From NCBI GenBank assembly GCA_001579985.1, contig LRSR01012439.1, positions 1 through 25,390 on the forward strand: a DNA stretch of 25,390 nt. Reading direction: 5' to 3'. This document shows positions 22,165 through 25,390 of this stretch, piece by piece. This DNA comes from Hypsibius dujardini. Taxonomy: Eukaryota > Tardigrada > Eutardigrada > Parachela > Hypsibiidae. A program made the position numbers and the translations under genes. The notes under the pieces are model-generated. The model was given only the letters and a program-made list of their open reading frames with translations. It was not told the DNA's origin and made no database searches. Position 1 is the stretch's first letter, and the number at the start of each line of letters is the position of its first letter.

Positions 22165-25100
22165 TCATAACACATGTGCATCATCTTGTGTGTCGTTTTC
22201 CTGAGTCTGTTAGCCGTATGAGGGAAGGGCACTAGAATGAGCTAGTTGAATTTCCGTACCCTGGAATGGGCCACCAGGCGGCAGGGGGCGCTCTGTCGCG
22301 AATGAATCGAAAACAGAAGAGTCACTGCATAGTCAGTGTTCTGTATAGTGTGCTTTTTCCAACTGCCTAATCATTTCGTTTTTTAAACATGTTCCCACAA
22401 CTTTTTTCTTATCTGGGACGCGTTCCACCGGATTATCGATTATTCTCTGTCGCTTAGGATTTTGGTGATAGCCAAAACTTGTGGGGAAGTTGTGATTCCA
22501 GGGTGGCCCATTCCAGGGTACGAGATGGTCAAGTGACCCATTCCAGTGCCCTTACCTCGTACCTTGGTCATTTTGTTGACGGATTGTTGAAGCTCGTTCC
22601 TTATTGCGATGTTCTGGAGACACTGTCGGTCAATGGATTCGCTCTGGTGCAGAAACAACTGCGCCTGCAGTCCAGTGCCCTGTGCCATTCGGATGCGCGT
22701 CTCGCCCTTCAACCGGTCCAGTTGGAACTTCAGCTGGGATGCCTTCTCGCGGACGATGTTGGCCTCCAGACCGATGATTGCCTTGGCCTCGACGGATGCT
22801 GGGACGTAGTTGTGACGGATTTCTTTTATGGCGGCCTCGGTCTGTGAAGCAATCCAAGGACGAGCATTGTGCATTGTGCATTGTGCATTGTGCATTGTGC
22901 ATTGTGCATGTTGTGTGGTACAGTGGGTGACGGTTTTACTTTGCATTAGTGCTGCTTAAACAACATTTTTGAATTGAAAAAATATATAAATACGAGTTCT
23001 AATTAAAAGACAATTTTTTTACGTTATATAAAAAGATGCTTTTACAAATCGGATTTTTCTATTTAAATTAGGTTTGGACGCAGAAAAAATTAGGTTTAAA
23101 ATCAAACACCGCTTTTTTGGCCATCCAAAATTTATCAAGGTGTACAGTACACCCAGCACTAGTAGTGCCGGTCAATGTCCGCACTGCATGATTGAGTCTC
23201 TTAAGGACGCAAACTGAAAATGAATTTACGAGCATAACCGTTTCGAATTCTTCCTTTGCGGCTGCAATTTCGTCCTTCAACACCGCCCGTTCGGCCTTCA
23301 GGTGGACCAGCTCCTTGGTCACCCGAAAAAAGGCCGCCTCGTCCTTGTGAAGCAGCGCCACCTGTTTCTCCAAATCGAGCAACTGCTGCTGCCGCAACCG
23401 CATCGGCTCGCGAAACCGTTCGTTCTGCTCCTGGATTTCTTTCAGCCGGCTGACCAGCTGATTGGCGTGCTTCTTCATACTGCCCGACTGCTTCGTGAGT
23501 TCCTCAATCATCGAGAGGTTGTGAGAGATGAGCTCCTGAAAATATCGCTTCACGTCGTGAAAGTTGCGCTCGAAATTGAGCTGCAGATGCATCGTGTTCT
23601 CCAGTCGCAGCTGGTCCGCTTTCCGGCTGTACGTTTCCCGGTCCAAATACGCCTCCTCGAGGGCTTCTTCCTGTTCCAGGCGGAAATACTAGCGCCGGTC
23701 CGCCAGAGCTTCCATGTAATTTCGTCGCACCTAACCGCTTTCCGCGTTTAGTTTCTGCGAAACGGAAACTTGTCTATTAAAGTTAGAATTACGCTGAGGA
23801 AAAAAAACGGGAATATTATTATGTACTTACAAAGATGAGTTCTTTGATGTTCCGCGCGAACGCCCGACCTTCGTCCACCGCTTCACGTTGTATTCGGTGC
23901 GTGTCTTGGATGATTTCTTGCCGCTCGTGAAAACGAAGCTTGGCCGCCTGATGAGCTTGCTCCTCCTGCGCCTGACGTTCGTTCTGCATTTCCTTGTGGA
24001 GCTCGTATTTGAGATGGTTGGCCCGTTGACCGTTCACCTGAAAATATACTGGATTTCCGTCAAGTACAGGACGGAAGATCGTCAGAATGTGTTGCTTTAT
24101 AATTGAGACAAGTGAAATATCGACGGATTAAGAAAAAGGTGCAAAGGCTAGAAAATTCAAAACTAGAGGGACCTTGCAGTTGGACCTATTGAATACGTAT
24201 AAAAACTGCCCTATAGAGAGTGCTTCTTACGTTACCGTATTATGCACTAATCGATTGTTGAATTTACTGTCTTGTTTCTCTTTCTACTGAAGCACCCAAG
24301 GGGAGTTTTTTTTAATGGGAGATTTAGTTTCTGGCCGATCAGTTGATTCATCAGATTGGTCAGTCGACCACTTGATTCATCAGATTGGTCAGTCGACCAC
24401 TTGATTCATCAGATTGGTCAGTCGACCACTTGATTCATCAGATTGGTCAATCGACCAGTTGATTGATCAGATTGGTCAGTTGACCACTTGATTGATCAGA
24501 TTGGTCAGTTGACCACTTGATTCATCAGATTGGTCAGTCGACCACTTGATTCATCAGATTGGTCAATCGACCACTTGAGTCATCAGATTGGTCAATCGAC
24601 CAGTTGATTGATCAGATTGGTCAATCGACCAGTTGATTGATCAGATTGGTCAGTTGACCAGTTGATTGATCAGATGGTCAGTTGACCAGTTGATTGATCA
24701 GATGGTCAGTTGACCACTTGATTCATCAGATTGGTCAATCGACCACTTGATTCATCAGATTGGTCAGTCGACCACTTGATTCATCAGATTGGTCAGTCGA
24801 CCACTTGATTCATCAGATTGGTCAATCGACCACTTGATTCATCAGATTGGTCAATCGACCACTTGATTGATCAGATTGGTCAATCGACCACTTGATTGAT
24901 CAGATTGGTCAGTTGACCACTTGATTGATCAGATTGGTCAGTCGACCACTTGATTGATCAGATTGGTCAGTCGACCACTTGATTCATCAGATTGGTCAGT
25001 TGATCACTTGATTGATTAGATTGTCAGTTGACCACCAGCTGGATCGGCCGTCCGTCCAGCACTAACTGACCTTGAGTTCGAGATGATGATTTTCCTGCGC

Positions 25101-25268
25101 CTTCTGAATGTCCCGCTTCTTCGTGAGAAATTCCGCATCGTTTGCCACGAGTTCGCTCCTGGCAATCTCCAGCTGACGGAAGAACACATCCCGCTCCTGT
25201 TCCTCGAAGCTCCGCTTTTTCTTCACCTCATACAGTTCTTTTGCCGAGCTTATGATGAACTTGACCAA
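22165..25268 (-). CDS. GAS8: Dynein regulatory complex subunit 4 (GAS8-like), 5'-partial, with two in-frame TAG codons
   Basis: Coiled-coil subunit of the nexin-dynein regulatory complex of motile axonemes. Exons on the minus strand: 25268-25071 (5' part missing), 24037-23831, 23754-23230, 22841-22563, 22206-22165. ERDVFFRQLEIARSEL, LELKVNGQRANHLKYELHKE and FERNFHDVKRYFQELISHNL with ENERFREPM-type sequence downstream follow the GAS8 order. From the IKEL that precedes exon 23754 to KRYF the spacing equals that of vertebrate GAS8 as I recall it. Exon 23754-23230 has TAG at 23733-23731 and 23691-23689 in frame. In front of exon 25268 the frame is closed by TAG, which is part of a possible acceptor. 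The start codon is not found and is probably beyond the window; 25269-25390 also has an open stretch of unclear status. A short exon may be missing between 23230 and 22841. The C-terminus is short. Either a diverged gene with model gaps or a decaying copy. Confidence 0.72.
22216..22562. mobile_element. Inverted-repeat element forming nearly the whole last DRC4 intron (family C)
   Basis: Ends GTATGAGGGAAGGGCACT (left, plus strand) and AGTGCCCTTACCTCGTAC (right) are inverted copies. Inside them TACCCTGGAATGGGCCACC (22257) is mirrored by GGTGGCCCATTCCAGGGTA (22502). On the gene strand the element begins exactly at the 5' splice site (AAG|GTACGAGG) and ends 9 bp before the acceptor (CTAACAG), so it occupies 347 of 356 bp of the intron. 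Confidence 0.85.
22865..22909. repeat. GCATTGT 7-bp tandem repeat
   Basis: About 6 perfect units, just upstream (gene strand) of the DRC4 exon at 22841. Confidence 0.95.
24354..25032. repeat. 29-bp minisatellite, about 23 units, in a DRC4 intron
   Basis: Unit GATTGGTCAGTYGACCACTT plus GATTSATCA; most units are 29 bp, with a few 28-bp ones. Each unit contains the palindromic GGTCAGTTGACC or GGTCAGTCGACC. It fills most of the 1.03-kb intron 24038-25070. Confidence 0.95.
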
Positions 25269-25390
25269 CTATACTACCAACAGGGAAGAGCTTTACCACA
25301 TCGCCGCTCTTCTCCGGATAACTCCAAGAACACCCGCGTCGGCACTTATCCGCTTAGGCAAAAAACTCCGTAACTCTCGTAGCAGCTCAC

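Noticed and set aside
21801-22232. 143-codon minus-strand frame rich in Arg-Thr-Gly and an 81-codon Pro-Ile-Glu-Gln repeat frame
   Set aside because: Both come from the 18/36-bp repeat, have no splice support in the needed phase and lie beyond both stop codons.
24354-25032. Regular repeats resembling a CRISPR array
   Set aside because: The units are contiguous with no unique spacers, and the region is an intron of a eukaryotic gene.
25269-25390. Minus-strand stretch ELLRELRSFLPKRI... as DRC4 exon 1
   Set aside because: It is followed in frame by TAA and TAG, the only canonical intron joining it in phase is implausibly short (48-54 bp), and it does not resemble the GAS8 N-terminus.

Overview
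The window is nuclear DNA from an invertebrate animal. All four genes are split by GT-AG introns, many only 70-95 bp long. The families are metazoan: a peptidyl-dipeptidase A (ACE), a natriuretic-peptide-receptor-like ANF-receptor protein, trimethylguanosine synthase (TGS1) and the axonemal nexin-dynein regulatory subunit DRC4/GAS8. I cannot name the species. An ecdysozoan such as a tardigrade or crustacean would fit, but this is only a guess. The exon models below were built by hand from splice signals, reading phase and remembered family motifs. Every model is phase-consistent across all its introns.

Layout. Positions 1-579 are upstream sequence with no gene found. Positions 580-8326 (+) hold a 12-exon ACE-like gene with an intact zinc site but an in-frame TGA at 7134-7136. 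It converges on an 11-exon ANF-receptor-domain membrane protein at 8651-13948 (-) that has one transmembrane helix, a short tail and no cyclase. Positions 13949-15763 are a repeat-filled intergenic stretch between divergent genes. Positions 15764-21748 (+) hold a 13-exon TGS1 with a complete methyltransferase domain. It converges on DRC4/GAS8 at 22165-25268 (-), which is incomplete at its 5' end and carries two in-frame TAG codons. The gene pairs are ACE/receptor tail-to-tail, receptor/TGS1 head-to-head and TGS1/DRC4 tail-to-tail. They do not form a pathway; this looks like ordinary compact animal gene order.

Most of the remaining DNA is repeats. There are several families of short inverted-repeat elements (MITE-like, plus a 676-bp non-autonomous mariner-like element), and nearly all of them lie in introns. 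In several cases the element ends sit at splice sites. One 347-bp element makes up almost the whole last DRC4 intron, with its terminal repeat supplying the 5' splice site. Another is flanked by a 49-bp direct repeat that duplicates a splice acceptor plus the first 20 bases of an ACE exon. This suggests introner-like, intron-creating or intron-extending transposition. There are also minisatellites with 28-, 29-, 48-, 18/36- and 7-bp periods and CA-type repeats.

The second point of interest is in TGS1. Introns 5, 6 and 7 carry three diverged copies of a roughly 95-131-nt sequence. The two longer copies fold by eye into a hairpin-hinge-hairpin-ACA shape with at least one compensatory base-pair change, so they are candidate H/ACA-type small RNAs inside the gene for the enzyme that hypermethylates snRNA and snoRNA caps.
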